Shown: positions 37,577-48,525 of the stretch, one piece after another | Position numbering within the stretch: position 1 is the first letter of the stretch | How the letters are laid out: each line of letters opens with the position of its first letter | Source of the DNA: Circinella minor | Taxonomy: Eukaryota > Mucoromycota > Mucoromycetes > Mucorales > Lichtheimiaceae | DNA length: 64,000 bases | NCBI GenBank assembly: GCA_016758965.1 | Contig: JAEPRB010000039.1 | Coordinates: forward strand, 62,001 to 126,000 | Direction of reading: 5' to 3' | Notes under the pieces: model-generated | Seen by the model: only the letters and a program-made list of their open reading frames with translations | Databases searched by the model: none | What the model was told of the DNA's origin: nothing | Translations under genes and position numbers: made by a program

Positions 37577-39619
37577 TTAAGCATCGTCTTGACCAGGTGA
37601 AGGTGTCGCCATCAACTGTGTTTCAAGTTCCACCAGCTGGGCTTTGACTATTTCTTTTGTATTATCATCAATGCTTTGTTCTCCTCCTGCCGTATGTGGC
37701 TGTGTTACAGCTGGTTTCGGTGACAGTTGTTGTTGTTGTTGTGATGATTCATTTTGTTGTTTTTGTATTTCTTGTACTTCTTGGGATTGTTGTGCTTGTT
37801 CTTGTTCTTGTTGTTGCAATTGCGATTGAGGTGGAGATAGATCTTGTATGGTAGATAGTTGTGGTGATTGTTGTTGAGGTGAAGACGTAGACGATGTCGT
37901 TGTAGTTGTTCCTTGTTGTTGCTGGGCTTGTTGATGTTGACTAGCAGCCGCCATCACTGCAGCCGTAAAAGCACTACTGCTACCAGGAGGAAGATGTCCC
38001 ATTCCCAATTTTGCATTCAGTTCTTCCACTTCTTTCATTAATCGATAACTTTCAGATGAGTTTGGCAAACCACTTAAAGCAAATTTGGCATTTAATTCGT
38101 CCACTTGTTTATGTAGCCTTGCATTTTCATCTTCTAAACTTTTGATTTTATCTTCCATATCTTGAATATACTGTTTTTTCTTTTTACGGCATTCTTTTGC
38201 TGCCATTCGATTTCGTAATAAACGTCGCTGACGTCTTTCATCATTACTCATATTCCGTGTCGCAGGGTTACGTTGTTGCTGTTGTTTGTTATTATCATCA
38301 TCGTGATTATTGTTGCCATTGTTGACTGAATTTGTATTATTTGTATTGTTACTGTTATTAGGATTGGTGTTACTACCATTTGAGGATGTATTATTATTAT
38401 TGTTATTATTAGAGTTTTCACCTGTTGCTGATGATGACTGCGGAATAGTAGTTGGCTGAGGTATTTGTTGTGGCGGACCGGGTAATGCAGTGATCACATT
38501 ACCAGCACCTTGAAGATGTTGCAATAAATTTAATCCAGGTACAGCAATAGGTGATACCATGGCTTGAGCTAATGAAGATGCTGTTAAGTTGGCAAGATCT
38601 TGTCCGCTTGCTTGTGCATAAGTTTGTAAAAATTGTTGTTGTTGTTCAGTAATAAAAAGAGGTTGTGGTGTTTGTTGAGCTGTTTGGGAAGGGGATGATG
38701 AAGAAGAAGAGGGGGATGGAATAGCTGATGTAGTTGATGTTGGGATGGATAGCATGCCATTAGAACTAGCTACGGCTGCCGCAGCTGCCGCTGCTGCTTC
38801 AACTACTTCAGAACTGGGTTCGTTTGGATTATTTTTTAATTGAATTATAGTTGGAGCTTTACCACCAGGAATAATGTTATTATTATTATTAGTTGTTGTT
38901 GTAGTAGTAATAGTTGGAGTAGATGAAGTAGGTGCAATAATAGGAGAAGATGTAACTGTAGCTGTTGAACCGGGTATGGATGACGACAATGAAGTTGGTG
39001 GAGAAATTGGAGTAATGATGGGACGCGTAGTGGTAGGATTATTTGCGGCGGCAGCAGCAGCAGCAGCTGCTGCTGCTGCTGCAGATATGATGGAAGCAGG
39101 TGGATTAATTGGTGTAATGACTGAAGGCATTGCTGGAATACTTGGCGGAGCACTTGAACTAGCAGTAATTACCGGACTTGCGGCATAGGTAATACCACTT
39201 GATGTAGAAGAGGATGTTGCTGTGTTACTATTATTATCATTACTATTATTGGTGGTTCCTGGAGTTGTTGATGGCGCATTATCAGTATTATTAGTATTAT
39301 TTTCTACTGACTGTTGCTGTTGGTGTCCTTGTTGTACCTTGGACGATGGTGATTCAATATTGGGTTCACATTTAACTGGAACAAGATCTGAAAACTGATG
39401 TTTTTGTTGATCATTATTATCTGCTGTTATGATTGAAGGTTCACCACCATCACAAGTTTTACGTGCTTTAGCTTCTTTTGCATCGTCAGGTTGTTCTGAA
39501 GCTTGTCGCTTATTGCCATTGACCGCGTGTGACTCGTTTTCGGATCCATTATTGGCTGAATTTAGGTGTGGTGCTTGATCATGATTAATATTATTATTAT
39601 TGTGGGCTGACTCGGTCAT
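37577..39619 (-). CDS. bZIP transcription factor, CREB/ATF-type
   Basis: A single exon of 680 aa from ATG 39619; upstream codons in frame lack another ATG. The basic region (residues 461-485) reads RRQRRLLRNRMAAKECRKKK, carrying the N-x2-AA-x2-C-R signature that recognises TGACG/CRE half sites, followed by a leucine zipper to about 515 (MEDKIKSLEDENARLHKQV). The rest is low complexity: two long Ala runs (residues near 185-197 and 280-290), Ser/Thr/Pro-rich and Asn-rich stretches, and a Gln-rich C-terminus that probably activates transcription. The gene diverges from the membrane-protein gene at 41205. Four TGATGACG repeats and a GACGTC-centred palindrome lie about 400-500 bp upstream. Confidence 0.95.
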   Translation of the reverse strand: MTESAHNNNNINHDQAPHLNSANNGSENESHAVNGNKRQASEQPDDAKEAKARKTCDGGEPSIITADNNDQQKHQFSDLVPVKCEPNIESPSSKVQQGHQQQQSVENNTNNTDNAPSTTPGTTNNSNDNNSNTATSSSTSSGITYAASPVITASSSAPPSIPAMPSVITPINPPASIISAAAAAAAAAAAAANNPTTTRPIITPISPPTSLSSSIPGSTATVTSSPIIAPTSSTPTITTTTTTNNNNNIIPGGKAPTIIQLKNNPNEPSSEVVEAAAAAAAAVASSNGMLSIPTSTTSAIPSPSSSSSSPSQTAQQTPQPLFITEQQQQFLQTYAQASGQDLANLTASSLAQAMVSPIAVPGLNLLQHLQGAGNVITALPGPPQQIPQPTTIPQSSSATGENSNNNNNNNTSSNGSNTNPNNSNNTNNTNSVNNGNNNHDDDNNKQQQQRNPATRNMSNDERRQRRLLRNRMAAKECRKKKKQYIQDMEDKIKSLEDENARLHKQVDELNAKFALSGLPNSSESYRLMKEVEELNAKLGMGHLPPGSSSAFTAAVMAAASQHQQAQQQQGTTTTTSSTSSPQQQSPQLSTIQDLSPPQSQLQQQEQEQAQQSQEVQEIQKQQNESSQQQQQLSPKPAVTQPHTAGGEQSIDDNTKEIVKAQLVELETQLMATPSPGQDDA

Positions 39620-41204
39620 TATTTCTATATGATGAAGCACTAGTATGACGAACGGATAATATGATATGGATATTTGATAACTATTTGTTGGTATAAAATA
39701 TTAATGATGGTGATATTAATGGATAATGCTTGGTTTGATCTCCTTGAAACACGCTAAACGTTGGGATTATCTTTTTTCCAGCCCGTGATTTTTCCTTAAA
39801 AAAAACATTTTTTTTTTCGTTTTTACGTGTATTAGTTTATACAATCCGAGGGCTTAGATATAGGATATAAAAAGAATTATTATTGTCACATACAAACTTC
39901 TTATAAAAAGTAACAGAAGGCTTTATATCTGTCGGTGATTCGATTTGTTACCGCGTGTGTGTCGTGTTAGTTATTTTGTATATGTGTGTATATATTATCT
40001 ATTGTGTGTGTCCTTTTTTTTTTTTTGATGACGATACAAATTGTCGACGTCGACAAAAAAAAAATAAAAAAACTGATGACGGAAGAAAAAGAAAGTGATG
40101 ACGCTCAGCTGAAATTTGATGACGAAAGGATTTTTCTCTGAAGTTGGGTTTGCTGTAATTGAAATAGAATGAACCAATCATATTCTAAGATATTTTATAG
40201 GTGGTGACCATACTGGTAATTCTCACAAGGACCACTGCATATTATCACGAGTGCTAAAAAAAAGTCTTTGTTTCTCCTGACCCTTATAAGCTCTTCCTAT
40301 CTCTCTCTTTCTTTCTTTTTTTTTGTTTTTTTGTTTTCTTCTTCTCCCTTGATACATTTTTTTAATCCTGTCTTCAATATACTGAATCTTTTAAGAACAT
40401 TATTAAGAACTGTTGAAATACTGGCACTTTATTATTCTTTTCATAAATATTTAAAAAAAACTAAACGCTTGAATGAGTTTGCCACTTGTAGTAATTTTTA
40501 GCGTTTAAATAAATAAATAAATAATATAAAAATAGACAAGTGGTCAAGGAAATATCTATATGATAACAAAAAATACAAATTACCCCTTAAAATAGTTGGG
40601 AGAAAAAAGATCATCATCCATCATTCTCAAAATGGAAATCTGTTCTTTGATTATATATTTTTCTTAAGTACCATATAAATCATTATGAAATATGTTATCT
40701 TTATAGATACATTACCATGAAATATGTATGCTTATTAATACATGAAAAAATGTATTGTTAAATCGCACATACAGGATAAAGCATTTTCTATTACATATAT
40801 AACGCATTTCACTAAAATAAAAATAAAAAAGTTGAATGTATAATCACAAGAAAGGAGGAAAAAAGAAGTATTATACCAGTAGAGAGGGATTAAATTCGCC
40901 CAAGTATTATCACAAAAGACCCTCTCTTTCTCTCCTTTTAGCCCATCATAATATACTAAACAATATGTCTATACTATATTCTTTTTTTTTTGTTCTTCCC
41001 CTGCGATCCAACCCTTTCTCTTCTATTCGATAAAATAATATTTTGTTCCCCTTTTTCTTGTGTCTTTCTGGACGCTTTATCTTTTTCGTTTTTTTTTTTT
41101 GTTCTTGTCCGTCGCTTTTTTTTTATCATTTATCACTCACTCACATACGTAGATTCTCTCTTTTAGTAATAAATACTAGAAAAAATAAGGATTAACGCAA
41201 AATT
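39620..41204. other. 1.6-kb divergent region between bZIP and membrane-protein genes
   Basis: No gene is supported. The bZIP-proximal part holds a CRE-like site cluster at 40026-40124. The part next to 41205 has pyrimidine-rich tracts typical of these promoters. Confidence 0.6.
40026..40124. promoter_or_regulatory. cluster of four TGATGACG half-CRE sites plus a 16-bp palindrome
   Basis: TGATGACG occurs at 40026-40033, 40074-40081, 40096-40103 and 40117-40124, all in one orientation. TTGTCGACGTCGACAA at 40041-40056 is a perfect palindrome with the CRE core GACGTC. CREB/ATF-type bZIP proteins bind TGACG, and the nearest gene codes for one. Sites are seen directly; use is inferred. Confidence 0.5.
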
Positions 41205-42386
41205 ATGGCTGATCATAGTAGTACTCGTCCACATAGTAACCATCATGCAACACCAACACCGTCATCATCCAATCATAGTCATACCAATAACGACAATAGA
41301 AAATATCATAATAATAATCACCATGCATCATCCACTACGACTCCCATAAAAGCTAATTCATCAGAAACATCTACAAAACAAAATAGATCAGCAGCCAATC
41401 AGTCCCATTCACCGCCAGGCATATCATCAAATATTATTCTTCTACCTTCTAATGTACCTGTCATGACTGATCCATATTTTGGTAAACCTAGTCCCGTTAA
41501 TATATCAACACCTTCCAAGACTAAAGTATTTCATTCAGCTACCATTAATGTTACAGCGAGTACTACACCTACTGTCGGTTCTTCTAATCAGCAACAGAAA
41601 CAAATTGCAGGGCCATTAGTGGGTGCAATATTAGGTACCATTGGTCTTATCAGTATCATTATTGGCGTGGTGGTCTGTATCAAACGACGAAAGAAAATTA
41701 AACGACGCCAAGATGATCATATCTACAGTGACAACAGTCGGGCAGGGGCACTGTTCATAAATCAGCAACAACAACTGCGGCAACAGCAGCAATATGCTAC
41801 TATTAAACGTGAAAAAAGTAATCATAGTGATAGTTCAACATTACAGCCACCACCGACATCTTATACACCTCATTGCCAAAAACGATTGACGGCTGATACA
41901 TTGGTAGATCAGCGAGCATCTCTGTCAACAGTGAGCTCAAGTTATAGTAGTAGAAATAATCAATACATACCACAATTGGCTTATAAGCAACAATTACATG
42001 AAGACTATGATGTAAAAAAAGGACAAGATGACTATTACGATTTGGATGGTGTATCACCAAGCAATACATTAATTGATACGACGGCAATCACGATGGCATT
42101 AACCGCTGACGATAAGGCAATGGAAAATACTAATAGCCGTCGACAACGTGTGCCAAGTTACCAACCAAAGATAGTTGCCATGACTGACGATGAAAATATA
42201 AATAATAATGAACAGCACGTTCCCGCGGGACAACAAGAACAACACGCCACTAATAATAATAATATCTACGCAAGTGATGTTAAAGGAACCATAACGTCAA
42301 ACTATTATGATTACCTATATCAAACTAATTATTCGCATGAACAGCAGTATGTAAATCAGCAACGGAAACAAAACCATGGCCATTAA
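41205..42386 (+). CDS. single-pass membrane protein with Ser/Thr/Asn-rich ectodomain
   Basis: An intronless 393-aa protein that I cannot assign to a named family. Residues 1-133 are Ser/Thr/His/Asn-rich with no signal peptide. One clear membrane segment runs from about residue 136 to 158 (GPLVGAILGTIGLISIIIGV), immediately followed by the basic stop-transfer KRRKKIKRRQ, which predicts N-outside topology. The C-terminal 230 residues are Gln/Asn/Tyr-rich with many Ser that could be phosphorylated. The layout resembles fungal wall-stress sensors such as Mid2/Wsc types or glycophorin-like proteins, but the missing signal peptide and missing Cys-rich domain argue against a direct assignment. Confidence 0.7.
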   Translation: MADHSSTRPHSNHHATPTPSSSNHSHTNNDNRKYHNNNHHASSTTTPIKANSSETSTKQNRSAANQSHSPPGISSNIILLPSNVPVMTDPYFGKPSPVNISTPSKTKVFHSATINVTASTTPTVGSSNQQQKQIAGPLVGAILGTIGLISIIIGVVVCIKRRKKIKRRQDDHIYSDNSRAGALFINQQQQLRQQQQYATIKREKSNHSDSSTLQPPPTSYTPHCQKRLTADTLVDQRASLSTVSSSYSSRNNQYIPQLAYKQQLHEDYDVKKGQDDYYDLDGVSPSNTLIDTTAITMALTADDKAMENTNSRRQRVPSYQPKIVAMTDDENINNNEQHVPAGQQEQHATNNNNIYASDVKGTITSNYYDYLYQTNYSHEQQYVNQQRKQNHGH

Positions 42387-43545
42387 CTCATAAAATAGAC
42401 ATTATATAAAAGAAAAGAAGCAGAGCACACATAATATAAAATATCAAAATAATAAGCAGTAAATACATATTATAATCTTATTATACATGTAATCATTATC
42501 AAAATAGTTCATTTATTAGTTTAAACCTAAAAAGAAAAAAAAAACAACGTTTATCCAAGCATTCATCTTTAATTTCACATACACGACACATATTATTTTG
42601 ACACACTTCAATACTCCTCCCCCTCCCCCCCAAAAAAAATTACTTGATCTCCACTTTCTTCTCCCCCCCCCCCCTTGGAGGTATCAAAACAGCGTGATAC
42701 ATCACACAAACACTTAGATAATTTGATATTAATAATATTTGGAAATGTGTGTGAGAGTGAGTCTGGGTAGGATAAATAGAAGAAGAAGGAATAATTCCTT
42801 ATTTTGATTTTCTCTCTTTCTTTCTTTTCTCATTTTATTGATGAGTCATTACCATTTCTTTTATAAATAACAATACAAATACAAATATAGTGTGTATGTA
42901 TGTGATACAATAATAATATTTTTAAACATTTGTATATTCTCCTCCTTTTTTTTTTTTTTCAAATAAAAAAAAAAAAACCTTCCCTCGGCTTGAGATTACT
43001 CTTTCGGCACTCTCGGAATAAAAACGAAAGGGGCAAAAAAATTTTTGACGGACCGAAAACAAACAAACATTTATGCCAATATTTACTGTATTATTTAGAA
43101 AGCCAAAAATATACAAAAACAAACAACCTCCAAAAAACGAGGTCTTTAATTAATACTATTACTTCATGTGAAATTCAGGGCCCAAAAATAATAAAAAAAG
43201 AGTGGCGTGAGTTGAATGAAGAACCTTCCTTTTCTCTCTATTTCTTTCATTTCTTTTTGTCTTTTGTCTTATGGCCTGAGCACTTGAGTTTAAAAATAAT
43301 GAGGTGAGGTAGTGATTGACCAATCATCTTGCATAACAAATTGTGGCCTGTTTCTTTACTACCCATCAAATTATTGTAATGGACAACATATATTAGGAGG
43401 AAAGAAAGGTCCCTTAAAAAAAACTCCACATATTTTTTCTTTTGTAACTTTTCTTTCAAACGAACAAACACACAACACTTTTCTTTTTTTTTTTTTATAT
43501 ATACAGCATTTTTTTCTTTTTTTCCATTACGAAAGAAAAAAAATC
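42387..43545. promoter_or_regulatory. 1.2-kb region upstream of the SREBP gene, with SRE-like and CCAAT motifs
   Basis: No gene is supported. GTGGCGTGA at 43202-43210 is the reverse complement of TCACGCCAC, which fits the sterol-response consensus TCACNCCAC. A CCAAT box lies at 43320-43324. Both lie within 350 bp of the SREBP ATG at 43546. C and A homopolymers occur at about 42620-42680. Confidence 0.5.
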
Positions 43546-46500
43546 ATGTCTTCTGAATTAGACTTTGAAACGTATCTAGGGATGCGTACCACCAATAACA
43601 ATAACAACGACGATCGTCATCCTAGCGCTAGCCCACATTCATTTACATCACCTCAGCTATCATTGGGATCATTAGATCAATCTCAAGTTTCTTCAGGTCC
43701 TGCTGTTTCTACATCTGACTTTTCATTAGATGATTTAGAACATATGTTTGATTGGGGAGACTTATCACAGCACCAGCAACAACAACGTCTTCCTCAACAA
43801 CATCCATCACCAGCATCTAGTAATAACGATCATATTTTTTTGTCCGATTTTTCACCTTCATCATCTGGTACATTATCACCTCCCACCGATTTATTACACC
43901 ATCATCAACCTCTTGGAGAACATTTTCAACCATTATCTTCTGCTGGTCAGAACAATAATAACAATGCATCATCGATTCAAGCTGAAGCTCGTAAAGCATT
44001 TGTAGGTGGTTATTTTCCTGCATTTAACAACAATACTGAACCATCCGCCTGTTTCGTTGATACTTATTCTCTTGGTGGCCCAATGCCTGGTATTACTATA
44101 CCTGCAACGCCCATACCAGAAGGGCCAACATCTCTTTCACCATCATCTTCATCCGGTTCATCCTCTGCAACACATGCTTCTTGGCCAGCTTTGGACCAAT
44201 GGTATCGTGCTGCAGCTACTACTTCTGCACCTCCTCCTCTACCTACAACAACATCAGCCATTACACCACCACCTGAATCAGCATTAACAAATAATAACTC
44301 CTTGCCAATTCCATCAATCAAAGGTAAAAATAAACAAATTTCATTTTCTTTTTTGGTTCACACGTACACACTATCAAGTAATTTGTAATAAATAACTAAT
44401 AAATTTTTTAACTTTATTTCTATATTAGTCGAAAACACTACCACCACTAACAACGAACCACCTAAGAATTGGCGTAAACGTACAAATAGCAACGCAAGTG
44501 TCGGTGACTTGAATCAACACTTGTGGCGCCTCGAACCCAATCAACAAATAAAAAAAGTCGCCCATAATGCTATTGAACGACGTTATCGCAACAACATCAA
44601 CGATCGTATTCAAGATCTCAAGAATGTCGTCCCTGCTCTTTACAAGGCAAAAATCAAAGAAAAGGGTGCCCAAGACGACGATAGTAGTGATGATGACGAT
44701 ACAGACCAAAAACAAGGAGAAATCGTTGAAGGTGTCGAAGTTGCCAAAAAACTCAATAAGGCGACTATTTTACGAAAAGCAACCGAATATATCATGTTTT
44801 TACGCCAAAGCAATGATTTAGCCGACCGTGAGAATCAAATCTTACAACACATTATATCCCAAATGCCAGGTGGTCAACAAGTCTTGGGTCAGTTTTTAAA
44901 TGAAAAACAGGAATTCGAGCGAGCTGAACAAGAAAGAATGGTGAGAGACCGAAAAGAAGCTCATGCTCGTGAGCAAGTACAACGACAAGAATTATTACGT
45001 GAACGTGCTGCTCAAAGAGCTGCATTAGCTCAATTAATGCCAAAGCGTGAACGTAGACCTTATCGAAGACGCAAGAAACAAGATACCGGTAGTACTAAAA
45101 AGAATGCTAAGGCAGCAGCAATGACAGCAAGTGAACAAGATAACGACAATAGTCGAATGTTTATGGCAATGTATATGTGCGTTGCATTCTTTTCTACTTC
45201 ACCTTTTGGTTCATCAACAACTACAACGGCTCAACATTCAATTCCCAATAATCACAATCATCCTTCTCGGGTGGCTTTCCAAAATACAACAATGTCATCG
45301 GATAATCTGGATACAGATTCCATGTCCTCAGTATCTTGGGATAGTTGGTAGGTTTTACTCTTTATTTTATTTTCGAAAAGATCAGATCATTTTCATTAAA
45401 TCCCCGCATAAGACTAACATGAATCCTTTTAAAACATTTACTATTAGGTTCTGGATTAAAATGATGCTTTATACTGCTGGTATTATTTATTTTGTGGTGA
45501 TTCCATTAATTAATCGTGTTCTCCAACCCCGTCCTGTTGTGATCAAGAATAAAAAATTGAATGATTGCTCTGAACATCATCATTATGCTGCTGAAGTATC
45601 TACATCATGGCATCAACTTTATGAAGCATTAGCTACCTTAGTTCCATCTCCGGTTTTTGGCCAACCTAGTCAACTTTTGTACGGTACTATTTCAGACTTG
45701 ATTGTATTTGCTCCATTTAGTCGTACATGGATCAAGTTATTCCATGGTTCCAATGTGGATCCTGTTGAACTTTCCAACGCCGGTGCTTGGGTCCGACTTT
45801 GCGAATTACAATGTCTTGGTGGTAAGCTTTCCTATATCTTATTATTCTTTGTTTAATATTTATGCTTCTTTTTTATACTAATATGTATTATAATAAAATA
45901 AAATTCTACCTTAGGTGACTCAACTGTTTCTAAATTGGAACGTATTCGATCATGTACTGGTATGCTTGCATCTATTCATGCCATGGAACGTGATTCTCGT
46001 CGTACAGTATTATTGCGGCCTCGCACCCTTGCACGAGTCTATACCACAGCTGCTATTCAAACAGAACTTATTTTAGGCAAACAGAACAATCGATTATCAA
46101 GATCTTATTGGAAGCGTGCAATACAAAAAAGTAACAACAATGGTGATGGGTCAGATGATATTCAAGAAAAATGGCTTACATCTAAATCTTATCGACAACT
46201 CTTGGACATAATGACTGAGCGTACAGGTCAATCTTCTTCCGGCTGTACATCCAAGTTTTATTCCTTTGTCTTACCTTATTTGACAGCTCCTTTGGACTGG
46301 GTAATCTATTGGCAAACATTACAACAATTCCAACATTCTTATATTCATTTTATTGAACGTATGGTCCAGCCTACCACAAATGAAAAGAAGGTAGTCCTTT
46401 TTGATGTATCTCAGTTGTCTGAATCCAATGATTCTCCAATTGATTATATGTCTTCTTGGTGGACCCATTTGGGGATTGCTCTTGAATCCAACCATCAAAA

Positions 46501-46906
46501 TGACTTTAAGCAACTTGAACTTGAATTGGATGGTTCCATGTTATTGAAACGTCATTGTCGATCTTTATCTCATCTTGTCAAGGCCACCGTAGCAAGAAAA
46601 CAAGAAATGATCCTTCAAGAACTTGAACAAGCATTAACAGATCCTCTAGCTTCTATTGATGCTATTCGTTATATTGCTAACCATGATACCAATGATGAAG
46701 CTATTTTATTATCTTTATCGGCATTGGCTACCCATTTGACTGCATATCATACCCTGTCAGCAACAACAACATCACCTGATGATTTATTATCAAAATATTT
46801 GAAACAACTACAAGAACACATCCGCATTGATTTAGAACTACTTGAACCCGCTAAACTGATTTCAGAATCTTGTCGTCAACAAATTCAAACCAAATACATT
46901 TCATAA
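43546..46906 (+). CDS. SRE1: sterol regulatory element-binding protein (SREBP, Sre1-like)
   Basis: Exons 43546-44323, 44429-45347, 45448-45821 and 45915-46906 give 1020 aa. The N-terminal 260 residues are Ser/Pro/Gln-rich with an acidic patch (DFSLDDLEHMFDWGD), a likely activation domain. The bHLH near residues 300-390 contains AHNAIERRYRNNINDRI, with the Tyr in place of Arg that defines SREBPs, a long acidic loop (DDDSSDDDDTD) and helix 2 NKATILRKATEYIMFLRQ. Two hydrophobic segments follow: MFMAMYMCVAFF near 503 and FWIKMMLYTAGIIYFVVIP near 567-585. The C-terminal 400 residues are helical and match the fungal SREBP regulatory part. Known members sit in the ER and are released by proteolysis when sterol or oxygen is low, then activate sterol genes. 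An SRE-like motif lies upstream. Confidence 0.95.
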
Positions 46907-47495
46907 TAGAACAAATCCTTCCACCCTTATTCTAAACCAGCTAATTATAGACTTCTATTTTAAATTTCCCACCCCACCTCTTCTTCATCGTTTTGTATAT
47001 TCTGATTATATACTTATTCATACACTTTCACATTCATATAACAGTCCATCATACGTATTTACACTATTTTATTCATCAATATTACTATTCTTATCATATA
47101 TTATTATTTCATTGTATTTTTATCCTTATATACCATTTTTCTCCTTTTTCTTCTTCTATACAGTATATACAAAACGTTCTTCAATATAAAATCTACTAGT
47201 GTAAATATGTAATTTTTTTTTTATTAAAAAAAAGTCGAATGACATTTGTTATACAATAATGATGATTTGTACGTAGAAGGTTCCAATTGATTTTATTTTT
47301 GTATATATAATTGATGAGATTGATAAGAAAATAAATAATATTATTTACAAATACAGCAAAAAAATATTGCATGATAATGAATGTTTCAAACTTTTGTGTA
47401 AGTTATGTAATTGAGAGACAGAGAGTGGAGAAGAGGGTATTATAATCTTATTCACTTTATACATAGGCTAACACAACAAATATCGGGTATCATTA
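46907..47495. other. convergent spacer between SREBP and Zn2Cys6 factor B
   Basis: This 589-bp AT-rich spacer separates two convergent 3' ends. No gene. Confidence 0.6.
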
Positions 47496-48492
47496 TTATG
47501 AAAGGGAGGAAGGAGAGGTAGTAGGTGTATATAAATATTGATCCAATTGGTTTAACGACGTCATGATGATATCGCTAAGTTGCGCGGACCCTGGGAATGG
47601 ATATTTTTCATATACTTCCAAAGGAGATGGTGTTAATAGTTTGGAATTATTCGTATCTTTCAATCCTTCTACGATATAAGCTGTTAAAAGCGAAGAAGAA
47701 GAGGAGACAGTGTGATCTGGTGGGAAAAATGTTTTGATATGATTATTCATAATTTTTTTGAACAGATATAATAATTCATATGGGTATTCAATATCCGGAC
47801 ATTTAGCCAATTTCTCGAGTCCATATAGAATTTGAACAATTACACAGGACGACACTTTATGTATATGTCAGTTAGCACTCATCGTTACTTACATCACACT
47901 AAAAGTATAATATAACACAAAAAAAAAGTATAGAAACCTTACATGATGCTGATGTAGTCCAGCCTGTCTCATTTCGAGTACAATTCCTTTTTAGGATATA
48001 GATCAATACTCTATTTGTGTTCTTCGCGAGTTCAACTAGCTCCTCTCGAAGAGATTGTAATACGTTGTTTGCAATAGGATTATCATTAATCTTCTCAGTA
48101 CAATCTTCGTTTCTGGATAATGATGTTTTGAATCGTGGATGTAATAAGGATGCGGAAATAAAATTGTTGAGCATGTGAACTGCAAGAAATGGAAACAGCA
48201 TTGTAGCTGGTAGTTTTTTTTCTAAATATTTAGTGCAAGCGTCTGGATCAAAAGGATCATCACAAAGACGGTATTCGGTTGGTAAACTCTTCCACCAGTC
48301 CAGAACGATGGGCTTATAAGCCAATATATCTTCTAAAAATAATTCGCATGATTCACCAAAAAATATACTGTTTATCTTTCCCTAGGAACACAAATAAATA
48401 TTAAAATTCTTTGTTCCTCCCGAAATAATACGTTGCACTGTTTTTACTTTTGTCCGAAAATAACAAAAGAGAATAAAAAAAAATGATTCGAT

Positions 48493-48525
<33 letters not shown>

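Noticed and set aside
38874..39188. Open frame on the plus strand across the bZIP gene with Val- and Ala-rich translation
   Set aside because: It is the antisense of the Ala/Thr/Ser codon repeats in the bZIP gene; the composition follows from the repeats.
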